DNA of 64,000 nucleotides from Lunularia cruciata (taxonomy: Eukaryota > Streptophyta > Marchantiopsida > Lunulariales > Lunulariaceae). Numbering within the stretch: the stretch's first letter is position 1; every line of letters starts with the position of its first letter. Of this stretch, positions 13,080 to 23,635 are shown in pieces. The position numbers and the translations under genes are program-made. The stretch is from the NCBI GenBank assembly GCA_948567375.1, contig OX419761.1:43748243-43812242 (forward strand), in the 5' to 3' direction. The notes under the pieces are model-generated. The model worked only from the letters and a program-made list of their open reading frames with translations. It was not told the DNA's origin and ran no database searches.

Positions 13080-16000
13080 GATATCTCCCCAAACTTTCGG
13101 TCAATTTAGAAAGGACTTTAATTTTCTTTGCCGTGAAAGTCCTTCTCATACCTTTTGATTTCCTTTTTCACATGCAGCAGTTAGCAGATTGACTTGTGGG
13201 GATTGAACGTCAATATTAAAATTATTTTGAACATTTAAATATTCTCTCATTCCAATTACCGTCTTGATTTACTATATTTTATGGGGGATGTTGGCGTGAA
13301 AATAATGATCATATTGACATGAGAATAATGATGAAATTATGATATCTATAATGTAGGGTGAAAAGTGCAGGAACTCAAGATTTCTTCCTGTTTTGGATGT
13401 ACGAACTGGATAATTATTTCAAATGTACCCAAATAACAATTTTATTCGAACATTCACGTACAGGTAGAAAATCTATATTATAAAGTTAACATCCTCTAAA
13501 AAAAATCATCTATAATCTGCAAAATAGAAGTAATTGTTTTAAATACTAACGTTCATTTTTTCCTACAATTTAATTAATTAAATTTTATTATTTTACCAAT
13601 TCATCTCTAGCAAATTACATGGTTCTCGTTGTGACCAAATCAAAAAATGATAATACATTTTAATACTAAACTTAAACTTATAAAACTAACAAGGATTCTT
13701 CGGATAATCTGTTTTAATTGTTTAATGTAATTTTTTGATCTTTTTCTACTTTTCAAAACTATGTCAAACTAGATTTCACACATTATGTTTATTTCATTTT
13801 CTTAGGAGTGCAATGTACTTATTTTCCAGAATATTCGAAATCTAAATGCTTTTTGGTGAAGAAAGTATATGAAGTACAATATGTTATAATATGTTATCAA
13901 GATATTTCATACAAAATAATTTACATATGAATTTATGAATTTAAATATGTATTTATGACACCTCTTTTCATAGAAGATATAAGCAGGTTATTATTATGAT
14001 AAAAAAAATATGACTTGAAAGAATAAACATATCTTACTAACTCTTAGTTAAATTCTAATTACAAGATAGACTGTTATAGGTAGTTATTCTAAATTATACT
14101 GCGTATTATTCTAGATTACACCAACCACAAATCTTTTATGAAATAACATCAAATTAGATTTGGTATATTTTAATATTAATTAATTTCTTAAAAAATTTAG
14201 ATATGGAATTTTTCTATTATATTCTAATAAAATTATGCTAGAAGTGTAGAAAATCTCAAACATCAAATGATTAGGAGAAGAAACACTCTTTAATATATAA
14301 ATAGAATATAATTCCTCTTAATTATACATATATTTATTTAATTATATTCTCATAGCTAAATAAGACCTTTTGAAAGATGTAAATAGATATTTTTTATTTG
14401 AAATATGGATTCTTTTACTTCCCTTGTACACCACAAAGCCTTTCTCTACTTGTAGAGCAACTATAGTAAGTTGCTTAGCTCCTTGTATCATCTTAATAAA
14501 AGCAGGGAAATTATATAATATCTAACTTTCAGAAAATAAGCTTTATATATTATTTATTTAAGCTTGAGATAAATTTATAAGTATAAATAAAGTGTAAGAT
14601 ATCTCAACTTTAATTAAATTTGTAAATTGATCTTACAATTATATTTTTATCCTTCAAATCCCTTTCTAAAATTCAAAGTACTGTTATTTTTCTTTGTATA
14701 ATGTAATAGGTTAAAATCTTATGAAAAATAGGTATCTTTCAAGATAGACCATTTATAACTCATCACTTAAATCAGTAAATTTTTCATCTCCTAATTGTTG
14801 TATTCTACTTGATTTCACAATTTCCTCTTGCACTTAATAATATCTTAATAAAGTAGAATCTTATAGATCTCTTCAGTTAAAATGTTAACAACTTGACAAC
14901 TCAAGTTTATCAACATTGTCATTATGATTGATTCCTCCTAGTATTCTTGGGTTCTTTTTCATACCAACAGAATAAAAAGTTGGTAGAATATATAATCGTA
15001 AAAGTATATTACTACCTCCCTGACTATATCCTCCCTAACTTAATATCTCACCCGTCCACCAAGTTGCTTCTATGGCTATAACTTAATAACTCTAATCTCT
15101 ATACTCAATATCCACAAGAGCAATGTCAAGTTACAGAGGTACATGTTCTTTCCATGGGATGATAATTCTTATGGCACAACACAACTATATAAGGTGGGTT
15201 GTGTTGTTGTTTGTGCATGAATTGTGTGTTGCAAGCTTGAAGAACTTGATGAGCTATAAAGTGGGATGTGCAAGGTTGCGTAGATACCCCTTAAACAAGT
15301 GTATGCCAAAGAACAACCTAAAAAATGTACACATATTGCCTTCAAAGCCAATGTAGTAAACATAACCCTTTTGGAACCTAGCACAACAAACCTAAAACTC
15401 TACATTAAGTCTACAAACCTTTAAGTTGCTCTATTAAAACAAAGATACACATGGGTCTTACACACAGAGCAAGTTTCAACACTTAGCAACATGTGTTATC
15501 AACTTCATCCCATGGTCCTCCTTCCTAACTTGATATTTCAAATAATTACTGACAATATCAAGATTATGGAGGAACTCTTGATCTGATGACCTCTTTACTA
15601 AGTAATTTTTTTTAGTTATGAATCATATTGAGTTAAGGAGGTACCAAGCACTCTACATACATGGCACAACCTTGATGAGAGGCCTATAAGTTCTATAAGG
15701 AATACCAAGGGATGATGTAATAGCATCACAATGAGAGCTTTGTCCTACTACTCAAATGATACCATATTGCCTATACATCATTAGAGCATACAAAGAACCA
15801 TCATTTGAGATATATGCTCTCCTTTAGGCGATACAAACTAATGTTCTTTATAGAGTAATAGATACCTATTATCTAAAGCAATGAGAAAAAGTAATAGTGA
15901 TATTTGTGTTATTTTGTATGCTAAAATTTCATGTAATGTTTGACAAAGGTAAAACAAATTTTGTCAAATTTTGTAAAACTACGAGGTTAGAGGAACACAT

Positions 16001-18113
16001 AGGTGAATTTTGTTGCATATTTTTACACTTTAAGATCTTGGTTATTCTTGCTTTGTGATAAAATCATCTTTCATAAACTAAATCTTGTGTGACATTTAGA
16101 ATTACAATGCAATTATATATTTGATCTTCATGGACTATATATGAGTCTACTTGTATCTTTTGTCATGTATATTTTTGCTTTCTACATGTCATTATTTCTT
16201 TCATCTTTTGCAATATTTGATGTTGTATTGTTGCATAAACCACATTCCTAATGCAGTATTAAATAGTACACCTCTATTTCCAACAAGAGAAATCAGCCAT
16301 ATATAACTTTGTTGTATCCAAGGTGGCATTGCATCCAGAATTTACAAATGAGGAATGAAGATATAAACAATAGATCAACTTTAAGTAAAACTTAATCATA
16401 ATTAAGAAAGTAGCTAATGCAAGTTAGATCATTCTAATTCATGGTCTAACTAAGATCCAAGCCAAAGCAAAGACATACTTTAGTATTATAAGATGGATGG
16501 AGAAATCAAAATTAAATGTAGAGCTTGCTTAAACTATCAATCTATTAAGGAAAATTGCAAATTAATACTCTAATCAAAGGACATGTAGACAAAAAATGAT
16601 TATCTTGCATCTTCAATGATAAAAAATTCCTATTTTTCTGCAATAGTACATATGGAAGAAAGAACCTAGCTTCTACCTCCATCAACAAATTTTCAAGCAC
16701 TAGGTGTTCATTAGTTATAAATGAGAGGCCATCAAATATATGCAAAAAAAGTTACATCTTCCATCTCTATCACAAACTATAAAGGATTATAATCAATCAC
16801 AAAATGGATGCAAGCAAAGGAGTAGATAGTGCTAAACTACCTAAAAATGATATAAGCACCACTTCTTTATGGATAATATGCCTAACTCTCTTGATGAAAA
16901 TTTTTCAAAGATACTTATATATGGTCCAAGTCTCCAAAGATGTATCTATATGAGATGATAGAAACATCCATTTTTAATACATCTCAACTAAGATAGATAT
17001 CTATTAGTTTATAATATCAAGGGATAATACCTCATATATCCCTAAAATATCAATTATTATAATGTACTATAATGAAAAATTATGCTAATTTACTATGGTA
17101 AAGTCAATAAGATACAATAAGAGTTCATGAATTGCTTTTGGCCTAATATACTTAATTAATCTTCATTGGAAGAATTCAACAATCTAAAGACCAATGTTGC
17201 TACAAACAAAAATACTAAAGGACAATAGTACAACTAATTAGATGCAACAAGACTTTTAATTGCAATATATTTGATATGTTTATGTCCTTACTCATTTTAA
17301 GAATTCCCATAACATTTAACACTTGAATAACTTAATGAAGAATCTTTCTTACTTGAAATTCTATAAATAAATGAAAGTGATTGTTAGCTTGAAATAATCC
17401 CCAAAATGTTTCTGAACTGTCTTTAATAAAATCCTTAAGTAAAGTTTGAAGTTTTACATAAGTATGAAGAAAGAGTAGTCTATCAAACTATTATGGCCAC
17501 TAAGGTAAGTATATTAAGACCTCGATTGTACTCCTTCTCATAAGAAAGGATGTAATAGTTATAAAGTTATATACTAATGTCACAATATCTTATAACCCTA
17601 TAATACTTTGGCTTATTTTCCTACCATATTGCAGCTAAAAAGAATTAATAATATCTTATGACTAAGGTTATTTACTATTATAGGCAACTTTTTTGGAATA
17701 TTATTATAATATATCTTAACTTTTAGCTCAAAAATCTTTAAAATATAGTGGCTATTTCCCTATGTACCACTCTAGAACAATGTAGGTAGAATCAAAATGA
17801 GAAATATGTCTTCTTGTACCTAAATGCCAAAGCTATACACATCAAATAGTCTACAAAATAATAGAGTATCCCACATAGTATCATTGTTCTCAAAGCTAGT
17901 ACTATCTCAAGAGAAATGGAAACCTATTTTTTAAAGTAAGCTCTAAAATAAAGTAATGCACTTTGTTGTCTAGTATAGTAAGTGATATACTTTGTTGTCT
18001 AATCTAGTAAGTTGTTACATAATCTTTGACAAATGCATCAAATTGCATATCTATTGTCTGATACAACGCAAAGGCAAGAGAAATAAAGAGGTGATCTCAA
18101 TGCATACCCCTAA
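13080..18113. other. AT-rich gene-free intergenic block
   Basis: About 5 kb of AT-rich DNA with no open frame of domain character, no tRNA-like cloverleaf that I could recognise, and no intact element termini. Probably old decayed repeats. It ends exactly at the E1 insertion (target duplication CCTAA at 18109-18113). Confidence 0.5.
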
Positions 18114-18182
18114 TGTAACAATATGGAGTTTAGTGACAAAGTTAGTTGAGCTTACGAAGTAGAGAATAAGACAAAATAGCCT

Positions 18183-18343
18183 AGAATATTCTAGAAGCAT
18201 CTAAGAAGCTTCTTAGGAAGCTTCCTAACTAGTTAACTTGCGCCCTAAGCAGGTAGCTTCTAGAAGGAAGCTTCTAGAAGCTTCTAACTAGCTTAGCTTG
18301 CACTCCAAGAAAGCGGCTCAAGGAAGCTTCTTGAGAAGCTTCA
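18183..18343 (+). promoter_or_regulatory. Clustered heat-shock-element-like motifs in E1 U3
   Basis: GAA and TTC triplets recur at the 5-bp spacing bound by HSF trimers. A perfect four-unit array GAAgcTTCtaGAAgcTTC spans 18267-18284; a three-unit array GAAtaTTCtaGAA spans 18184-18196. Additional GAAgcTTC pairs lie at 18205-18212, 18217-18224, 18323-18330 and 18335-18342. The arrays sit about 80-180 bp upstream of the TATA box. The motifs are seen; heat response is inferred from the known HSF consensus and from heat-activated plant retroelements such as ONSEN. Confidence 0.6.
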
Positions 18344-18361
18344 AGGGACTTGTATGATACC

Positions 18362-18369
18362 TATAAATA
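18362..18369 (+). promoter_or_regulatory. E1 LTR TATA box
   Basis: TATAAATA in the U3 region, downstream of the heat-shock-like arrays and upstream of the presumed R region. It is conserved at 23519-23526 in the 3' LTR and at 37028-37035 in the solo LTR. Confidence 0.75.
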
Positions 18370-18474
18370 CCAAGGCCGAAGCTCATGCTAGGCATTCGGA
18401 GTTTTCCCTCATTCAAGTGTCCCAATGTGAATTTCCATTCTCCTATTTCTCTCCTCGGTTTCGGTCTTTTACAT

Positions 18475-18486
18475 TGGTATCAGAGC
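18475..18486 (+). other. E1 primer-binding site, tRNA-Met type
   Basis: TGGTATCAGAGC one base after the 5' LTR matches the complement of the plant initiator tRNA-Met 3' end that primes many LTR retrotransposons. Confidence 0.9.
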
Positions 18487-18744
18487 AGGAATGGGATGGA
18501 TGGAATTTATGGACCACCAAATCCACTTCCGCCAAACCATTGGGACTTTCATGTCCAGATATTACCAAGGCATCGTTTCACACAGTTCATCACCTCACGC
18601 TTTGGGCAGGATTTTCTACATATGATCACCGTGTCAGAGGAACCCTTGATACTTCCAGTTGTGACTTATGGAGAACGGTGGACGTGTTGTATCTATGTGT
18701 TAATCAACTAGATAAATTGAGGGTAGTGGATTAGGGTAGTAGCA

Positions 18745-19644
18745 ATGGCCGCAATACCGGATGTTATCCTTGCAATGCAACAACAAATCGAGCATCTTAC
18801 TCGATTGTTGGATGAACGAGACCAGCAACGACGAGAACAGATAGACAGAGCGCTAGTTCGAGATGGAGAAGATCGCATTCGATTTCCGAAACCCAAGGTG
18901 TTTGAAGGCAAGAATGTTCCAGGCACAGTGGAAAATTTTGTGTTTGACTGTGAACGTTACTTTGAAGCCACCAATCTTCAAGACGAGCGGAAACAAATTC
19001 TCTTGGCTTCTAGCCAGTTGGATGGCGTGGCAAAACTTTGGTGGCGATTCCGAGTAGAAAGAGTTGAATGACAAATTGTTACACCAATTTTGACATGGGC
19101 AGAATTCAAGGATGCAATACTTGGTCGATTTCAGACTATAAATGCCACCCGAGCTGCACGAGATAAATTGGTGGAGTTGAGGCAGATTGGTTCGGTGAGA
19201 AGCTACATCACACAATTTCAGAATATCATCATGCAAATTCCAGATATCCAAGAAGGTGAAGTTCTGGATCGATTTGTGCGAGGATTGAAGTCACGAACCA
19301 GGTTGGAGGTGACCATGCGAGAGCCACAGAACGTAGAAGAAGCCATGCAATTGGCTGAGCGTTTTGATTCCTTAGTTGCAACAACTTGGTCTCGACCTTG
19401 ACCTACACAAAACCTACCCGTACCATGAGTGGAAGAACCGGTACCAATGGAGATTGATGCTATCCAGCGAAGACCACTTGGCATAGCAGATAGAGAAAGA
19501 TTACGACAAAATGGAGGTTGCTTTTAATGTCGCCAGTTGGGGCATCACATTGCTGAATGTCCACTCAAGAATGGACAACCTCGACAAGTTGCCCAAGTGG
19601 AGGTTGTGGAGCGGAATGATCCGGGAAACGAGGAATCCCAGTAG
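18745..19644 (+). pseudogene. gag: E1 gag (interrupted by four in-frame stops)
   Basis: Frame starting ATG at 18745 and ending TAG at 19642-19644, about 300 codons. It has a coiled/charged N terminus (QQQIEHLTRLLDERDQQR), a retrotransposon-gag capsid-like core (FDCERYFEA, WWRF, FKDAILGRF, RFVRGLK) and a C-terminal CCHC zinc knuckle at about 19519-19560. In-frame stops are TGA 19069, TGA 19399, TGA 19426 and TAA 19525 (inside the knuckle). No frameshifting indel is needed to follow the frame. The stop at 19642 is probably the natural gag terminus because pol overlaps it in the -1 frame. Confidence 0.85.
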
Positions 19645-19701
19645 GAGATTTCGAGCCGCCTACTGGGAGCTTGATTAGTTCCAATGGGATTGAAGGCTCG
19701 A
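19623..19701 (+). promoter_or_regulatory. Candidate -1 programmed ribosomal frameshift signal with pseudoknot
   Basis: GGGAAAC (19623-19629) is a canonical X XXY YYZ slippery heptamer, read G GGA AAC in the gag frame. A 6-nt spacer follows, then a perfect 10-bp stem (tcccagtagg 19636-19645 with cctactggga 19659-19668). Loop bases tcgagcc (19651-19657) are complementary to ggctcga (19695-19701), giving an H-type pseudoknot with a 7-bp second stem. Slippage moves ribosomes from gag into pol. The pol frame is closed upstream by TGA at 19617-19619, and gag stops at 19642-19644 inside the stem, so the shift must happen in this short window. Confidence 0.8.
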
Positions 19702-22700
19702 CCTATGCAAGTTTGCTTCACTTGCAAGGTATGATATCTAATCGGGGTTGTAGAATTTTGGTTGATTCTGGAAGTTCAGAGAATTGCATGTCTATGCAAG
19801 TGGCAAAGGAATTGGGTATTCCTATCAGGCCAGTGATTGGAAGTAGTTTGATGATGGCGGATGGTAGAAAGGGTTCTGCATTCCGCACCTTGCATCCTGT
19901 TACCTTCAAGATTGGGAAGGAGTATTTGGAGTGTATGAGGTTCGTAGTGGCACCTCTACATTATGATATCATTCTAGGTCTACCTTGGCTTGAATGTCAT
20001 AAGGTTCAATTTGATTGGACCCAACACCAAATTCAAGTACAACACCAAGGTAGGAATTTCCGATTAGGTTGTCTGGCACCTCTGAGTAAGACACCTAAGA
20101 ATAGTCAGTCCCAAGATGGGAAGTTTGTCGAGAAGGTAGCCATAGAGCGAATCTGGAAGGGAGATGAGTCCCAAGATGGGAAGTTTGCCAAAAAGGCAAC
20201 CATGGAGCAAGCTTGGAAGAGAGATGAGTCCCTAGAAGGGAAGTTTGTGAATGAAACAGCCATAGAGCAAGCTTTGGAGGACGATAAGTCTGTATTCGCG
20301 GTATGGATCAAGCCGATTGCACAAGAACAATCTGAGGAGGGCCAAGTGCCGCATCAAGCAATGGTTGATCGGATAGTTCAGGAGTTTGCAGATGTGTTTC
20401 CGGATGATCTGCCAAAGGGATTACCCTCCGATCGAGGTATGCCCTTCAAGATCGAGTTATTGCCAGGGAGTACTCCAGTGAGTAGACCAATCTATCGGCT
20501 CTCACCAAAGGAGTTGGAGGAATTGCGAACAACACTTATAGAGTTGTTGGAGAAGGATTTCATACGACATAGTACCTCTCCGTGGGGAGCACCGGTACTA
20601 TTTGTTCCAAAGAAGGATGGAGGACTTCGTTTCTGTATTGATTACCGTGGGCTCAATAAGCAAACCGTGAAGAATGCATATCCCTTGCCTCGGATCGATG
20701 ACCTGCTTGATCAACTAAGTGGAGCACGCTACTTTTCCAAGCTAGATCTTCGTAGCGGCTATTGGCAAATTCCTATTGAAGGAGAGGACGTGCAAAAGAC
20801 TGCTTTTCGCACAAGGTATGGACATTTTGAGTGGAGAGTTCTACCTTTTGGACTCACTAATGCTCCAGCAATCTTCATGGATCAGATGCATCGAGTGTTG
20901 GAGGGACTATTAGATCGGTCCGTGGTGGTGTTCTTAGATGATATCTTAATCTATAGCAAGACAGAGGCAGAACATGTGAATCATGTGCGAGAAGTCCTAA
21001 GACGACTACGACAGTGGAAATTTTACTGCAAGAAGTCAAAGTGTGCTTTTTGGCAGAAGGAGGTTACCTTCTTGGGTCATAAGATCTCATCAGAGGGGAT
21101 CAAGATGGAAGAAGAGAAGATCAAGGCCATTACTGATTGGCCTACCCCGAAGGATGCTACAGAAGTACGAGCATTCAATGGACTGGCCAGTTTTTATCGA
21201 CGGTTCATCCACTATTATGCTCACGTGGCTGCACCATTGACTGACCTCTTGGGAAAGAACTCGAGCTTCCAGTGGACCACCAAGCATGAAGAAGCATTCC
21301 AAAAGTTAAAGCATATGGTGTCTTCAAGACCTATTCTTCAACCATATGATCCTCAACTACCTTGTGTGGTTGATTTTGATGCTTCTAACTTTGCAATTGG
21401 AGCTGTGTTGTAACAAGAATTTCCAGATGGACTACATCCAATTGCCTTTGTGTCTCGCCGACTAAATACAGCGGAAAGAAATTACTCTGCTTGGGATCGG
21501 GAACAACTTGCAATGGTATATGCCACCAAGGTATGGAGGCATTATCTCTTGGGGAAACAAGTGATCATGCGAACTGATCACAAGCCATTGTTGCAGACCT
21601 TACACCTAGAGCACATGAAGAGTCGACATCATCGATGGGAAGAGCAACTCCAATTGTTCGACATCAAACTTGAGTACAAACCAGGTCGGTTCCATGTCAT
21701 CCCTGATGCTCTATCACGACGACCTGATTTGAAGTCTCTTCCTCTCATCACGGCAGCAATTACAACGGTGTCAATTGATCCCAAGATTCATAACGAGTTT
21801 CGGTTAGCCCTATAGCAAGATCCCTTCTTCCAAATGGTACACGGTTGTCTAACAGCACGTGACAAGGAGTACAACACCTTCTCCTTCAAGGAAGGCCTTT
21901 TATTCCATGTAGACCAGATCTATGTTCCAACCAAAGGTGATCTTCGACTTGTGCGCCTTCAAGAAGCCCATGATTTACCAATAGCTGGTCACATGGGAGT
22001 GGACAAGACCTTGGGCACCCTCCAACGCCAATGGAAGTGGCCCAACATGACACGAGATGTTCGAGACTTTGTCCGATCATGTGAGAGTTGCCAACGGAAC
22101 AAGGCCAACAACCAGAAGCCGAGTGGACTCCTTCAACCACTCGCCATTCCATCCGCTCGTTGGGAGCATGTGAGCTTGGATCTCATCACATCCTTGCCAA
22201 AGACAAAACAAGGACACACGGCAATTGTGGTGTTTGTGGATAAGCTTAGTAAGCAAATCCACTTGGCACCAACCTGTGATACCGTGGATGCTCCAACCTT
22301 AGCACAAATCTACTTCGACAATGTCTTCAAGCATCATGGGATGCCACGTGTACTCATCTCCGACCGTGATCCTCGATTTACCGGGAAGTTTTGGCAAGCA
22401 CTCTTCCAGATACTCGGCACCAAGCTTGCTTTGTCCACGGCCTATCATCCTCAAACTGATGGACAAACTGAACGCGCCAATCAAACATTGGAGGATATGT
22501 TGCGGGCCTTTGTCAATGTCCACCATACCAACTGGGATGAATGTCTTGCAGCTGCAGAATTTGCCTACAACAATTCCAAACAGGCAAGCACTGGATTTTC
22601 TCCCTTCTTTCTCAATTTTGGCCAAGATCCGCTTGTTCCAGATTCTCTTCTTGCTCCCCCTCCCTCTCAGGTTCCTCATACTTCTACATTCTTGACCACT

Positions 22701-23049
22701 ATATCCCAATCTCTTCAACAAGCCAAATCTCACCTCCTTGTTGCTCAGAATCGCCAAAAACAATATGCAGACCATCATCGTCGTGATCTCACCTTTGAAG
22801 TTGGTGATAAAGTCATGCTATCCTCTAGTAACCTCCCTCTCCCACTTGATACCCAAGTTCGTAAACTTGCTCCTAATTGGATAGGACCCTTTGATATCAC
22901 CCACATTATCTCTCCTGTTGCTTATCGTCTTGCCTTACCTTGACACATGCGTATCCATCCTATCTTTCATATTTCCAAGTTGAAACCCTTTGTTCCTAAC
23001 CCTTCTTCCTTTTCCTCTCGAGTCCAACCTCCCCCTCTTCCTGTCCCTA

Positions 23050-23235
23050 TCAATGATCATGAGGAGTACGAAGTTGACCGTATCCTTGCACGTCGCCATA
23101 TTCAACGAGGCCGTCACCAACATACGGAGTACAAGGTCCTTTGGAAAGGGTATCCCCTTCATGATGCTACATGGGAACCTCTTTCTCACCTCCAGAATGC
23201 ACAGATGGCCATCAAGGAATTCGAAGCTTCACTGG
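23050..23235 (+). other. Integrase C-terminal chromodomain of E1
   Basis: Reads EYEVDRILARR, then YKVLWKGYPLHDATWEP and a closing helix ending IKEFEA, the standard chromodomain pattern with aromatic-cage positions (Y, W, W). In chromoviruses this domain is thought to guide integration to particular chromatin. It follows the TGA at 22941 in the same frame. Confidence 0.9.
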
Positions 23236-23255
23236 CGACGAGGACGTCACCAACT

Positions 23256-23270
23256 AGCGGCGGGGGAATA
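23256..23270 (+). other. E1 polypurine tract
   Basis: gcggcgggggaata directly before the 3' LTR start at 23271, the expected site for plus-strand DNA priming. It lies inside the pol reading frame. Confidence 0.7.
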
Positions 23271-23630
23271 TGTAACAATATGGAGTTTAGTGACGAAGTT
23301 AGTTGAGCTTACGAAGTAGAGAATAAGACAAAATAGCCTAGAATATTCTAGAAGCATCTAAGAAGCTTCTTAGGAAGCTTCCTAACTAGTTAACTTGCGC
23401 CCTAAGCAGGTAGCTTCTAGAAGGAAGCTTCTAGAAGCTTCTAACTAGCTTAGCTTGCACTCCAAGAAAGCGGCTCAAGGAAGCTTCTTGAGAAGCTTCA
23501 AGGGACTTGTATGATACCTATAAATACCAAGGCCGAAGCTCATGCTAGGCATTCGGAGTTTTCCCTCATTCAAGTGTCCCAATGTGAATTTCCATTCTCC
23601 TATTTCTCTCCTCGGTTTCGGTCTTTTACA
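23271..23630 (+). repeat. E1 3' LTR (360 bp)
   Basis: Same length and sequence as 18114-18473 apart from G at 23295. The perfect four-unit heat-shock-like array is at 23424-23441 and the TATA box at 23519-23526. It is followed by the target duplication CCTAA (23631-23635). Confidence 0.95.
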
Positions 23631-23635
23631 CCTAA

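Larger units (their letters stand above)
18114..18473 (+). repeat. E1 5' LTR (360 bp)
   Basis: Starts TGTAAC and ends TTTTACA; next to the primer-binding site. It contains heat-shock-element-like arrays (18184-18285, 18323-18342) and a TATA box at 18362-18369. It is identical to 23271-23630 except at 18138. Confidence 0.95.
19620..23306 (+). pseudogene. pol: E1 pol: protease, RT, RNase H, integrase, chromodomain (three in-frame stops)
   Basis: Open frame -1 relative to gag, entered by the frameshift at 19623-19629. Protease VDSGSS (Asp about 19764), RT with [10 protein letters not shown] and the catalytic FLDD at 20931-20942, RNase H with DFDASNF and RTDHKPLL, integrase with an HHCC zinc site (H near 21,970, CESCQRN near 22,080) and DDE segments (SLDLITSLP, SDRDPRF, HPQTDGQTERAN), then the chromodomain. 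Stops are TAA 21411, TAG 21813 and TGA 22941; no indel breaks the frame over about 3.7 kb. The last codons run across the polypurine tract into the 3' LTR, ending at 23306. Confidence 0.9.
18114..23630 (+). mobile_element. E1: complete young Ty3/gypsy chromovirus
   Basis: 5,517-bp element bounded by two 360-bp LTRs starting TGTAAC and ending TTTTACA, flanked on both sides by CCTAA (18109-18113 and 23631-23635). Order: LTR, tRNA-Met-type primer-binding site, gag with a zinc knuckle, protease, reverse transcriptase, RNase H, integrase, chromodomain, polypurine tract, LTR. The chromodomain after integrase assigns it to the chromoviruses (Metaviridae). The LTRs differ at one position that I can find (A at 18138, G at 23295), so insertion is recent. 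Seven in-frame stops interrupt gag and pol, so this copy cannot make intact proteins by ordinary translation; RNA could still be moved in trans. Confidence 0.95.

Noticed and set aside
15123-15384. Opposed open frames of about 75 codons in the AT-rich block
   Set aside because: No family resemblance, no splice partners, and chance frames of this length are expected.
19671-19673. Independent start of pol at a TTG or downstream ATG
   Set aside because: The slippery heptamer in register, tiny overlap and pseudoknot give a better explanation for pol expression.
18745-22943. Transcript editing or stop-codon reassignment to rescue E1
   Set aside because: The host genes use ordinary stops, no nuclear editing of this kind is established, and mobilisation of a defective copy explains the data. 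Kept only as a minor alternative in the finding.
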